Shown here in pieces: positions 59,455 to 64,000 of a DNA stretch of 64,000 nt; the first letter of the stretch is position 1; every line of letters starts with the position of its first letter. A program made the translations under genes and the position numbers. Under the pieces are notes generated by a model, which made no database searches, had not been told where the DNA came from, and was given only the letters and a program-made list of their open reading frames with translations. Source of the stretch: Pseudomonas cichorii. GTDB lineage: Bacteria > Pseudomonadota > Gammaproteobacteria > Pseudomonadales > Pseudomonadaceae. The stretch is taken from NCBI RefSeq assembly GCF_018343775.1, contig NZ_CP074349.1:5260001-5324000 (forward strand), given 5' to 3'.

Positions 59455-59555
59455 TCAGGTTAGCTCGGAACCACCATCCCCTTAGGAATGCGTCCGACCT
59501 TACTCTTATCGACTCAGAAAAATAGAAATCTGCAAACTCAATCAGAAGCCGAATA

Positions 59556-59927
59556 CTACTTAGGCTTCTTGGTACCGTATTTCGAGCGACCCTGGTTACG
59601 ACCTTTAACGCCGGAAGTATCCAAAGAACCACGAACGGTGTGATAACGAACACCTGGCAAGTCTTTTACACGACCGCCACGGATCAGTACCACGCTGTGC
59701 TCTTGCAGGTTGTGACCTTCACCACCGATGTACGAGGAAACCTCGAAACCGTTGGTCAGGCGCACACGGCAGACTTTACGCAATGCCGAGTTAGGTTTTT
59801 TCGGCGTGGTGGTATACACACGAGTGCACACACCGCGACGTTGCGGGCAGTTCTGCAGCGCAGGCACGTCGGATTTCTCGACGATACGCTTACGCGGCTG
59901 ACGTACCAGCTGGTTGATAGTTGCCAT
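59556..59927 (-). CDS. rpsL: 30S ribosomal protein S12
   Basis: Protein of 123 aa at the decoding centre. The streptomycin-relevant residues are Lys43 ([10 protein letters not shown]) and Lys88 ([13 protein letters not shown]), i.e. the sensitive form. It is the first gene of the str operon, about 85 nt downstream of a sigma70-like promoter. Confidence 0.98.
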   Translation of the reverse strand: MATINQLVRQPRKRIVEKSDVPALQNCPQRRGVCTRVYTTTPKKPNSALRKVCRVRLTNGFEVSSYIGGEGHNLQEHSVVLIRGGRVKDLPGVRYHTVRGSLDTSGVKGRNQGRSKYGTKKPK

Positions 59928-60016
59928 CTACTAGCTCCACTGTTGTCTTGCGACGCTATTGTCTTACAAGAAAGCAAATGACAGGGCGTAAGCCCCGCCA
60001 AATTTAGGGGTACAAG

Positions 60017-60045
60017 AGTCTAAAGAGGATCCTGCCCCCAGTCAA
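60017..60045 (-). promoter_or_regulatory. str operon promoter upstream of rpsL
   Basis: On the minus strand TTGACT (60045-60040) and TAGACT (60022-60017) are exactly 17 nt apart. The -35 begins 3 nt after the end of the structured region that follows rpoC. Confidence 0.7.
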
Positions 60046-60048
60046 GAC

Positions 60049-60120
60049 AAAGCCCCGACCTCTTCACCCGGCGAACACAGCAAAAAACTGTGGTCGCCGG
60101 AAGAAAAATGCCGAGGCTTT
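60049..60120 (-). terminator. Branched hairpin between rpoC and rpsL, probable terminator or attenuator
   Basis: On the minus strand AAAGCCTCGGC pairs with GTCGGGGCTTT (11 bp, two G-U pairs), enclosing an inner stem CCGGCGA/TCGCCGG with CACAG/CTGTG extension (60068-60100). The wobble pairs work only on the minus-strand RNA, which supports function there. A short TTTGTCTT follows. Confidence 0.65.
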
Positions 60121-60124
60121 ACTC

Positions 60125-64000
<3,876 letters not shown>

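Overview
The window is bacterial chromosome from a Pseudomonas, most likely of the P. syringae / P. fluorescens side of the genus. This rests on the gene order (rpoC-rpsL-rpsG-fusA-tuf-S10-spc-alpha operons, then katA, ftnA, uvrA, a YajR-type MFS gene and ssb; and a block with xseB-ispA-dxs, ribA ... nrdR, the ZrgA-type zinc system and oprG), on GC-rich codon use and on Pseudomonas-type REP sequences. From memory, both blocks exist in P. aeruginosa, where they are far apart; here they lie side by side. Species was not tested by any search.

Layout. 1-4202 (minus strand): the N-terminal 1077 codons of a very large RTX/EF-hand/subtilisin-like protein that runs off the left edge, preceded by a small lipoprotein gene and a small membrane-protein gene. 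4525-7726 (plus): an EamA-type exporter, a YghU-type glutathione transferase and a cystathionine-lyase-like PLP enzyme. 7817-10983 (plus): xseB, ispA, dxs (isoprenoid precursor supply). 11041-18195 (minus): nrdR-ribD-ribE-ribBA-ribH-nusB-thiL-pgpA, then ribA and a membrane protein; many neighbours overlap by 4 nt (ATGA or GTGA). 18399-20465 (plus): lipoprotein, methyltransferase, CnoX. 20585-23407 (minus): a small conserved protein and a compact accessory operon of a PhlD-like type III polyketide synthase, an aldo/keto reductase and a SnoaL-like protein. 23616-26785 (plus): the ZrgA-type zinc operon; then oprG with an ANR-type box. 27631-32389 (minus): an orphan membrane protein, a sugar epimerase/reductase pair and a large MscS-type channel. 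32551-34293 (plus): TetR regulator, DUF1348 protein, secreted protein. 34508-36457 (minus): ssb and yajR; uvrA (plus); ftnA and katA (minus). 41752-64000 (minus): rplQ back through the ribosomal protein, secY, rpoA, tuf, fusA and rpsL genes to a 5'-truncated rpoC.

Main points for follow-up. (1) The edge protein combines an apparent LRAT/NlpC-P60-like Cys-His domain, EF-hand-like loops, RTX nonapeptides and a subtilisin-like domain with Glu where the catalytic Asp is expected. (2) The type III PKS / reductase / cyclase-like operon looks like a minimal, possibly uncharacterised natural-product cluster. (3) In the translation super-cluster, four intergenic gaps repeat one architecture: an RNA hairpin directly followed by, or sharing bases with, a sigma70 promoter with a 17-bp spacer (rpoC|rpsL, tuf|rpsJ, rpsN|rpsH, rpmJ|rpsM). 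(4) The TetR gene has an 18-bp perfect palindrome between its likely -35 and -10 and appears to be transcribed almost from its ATG. All functional calls come from reading the sequence and family knowledge; no search was run.
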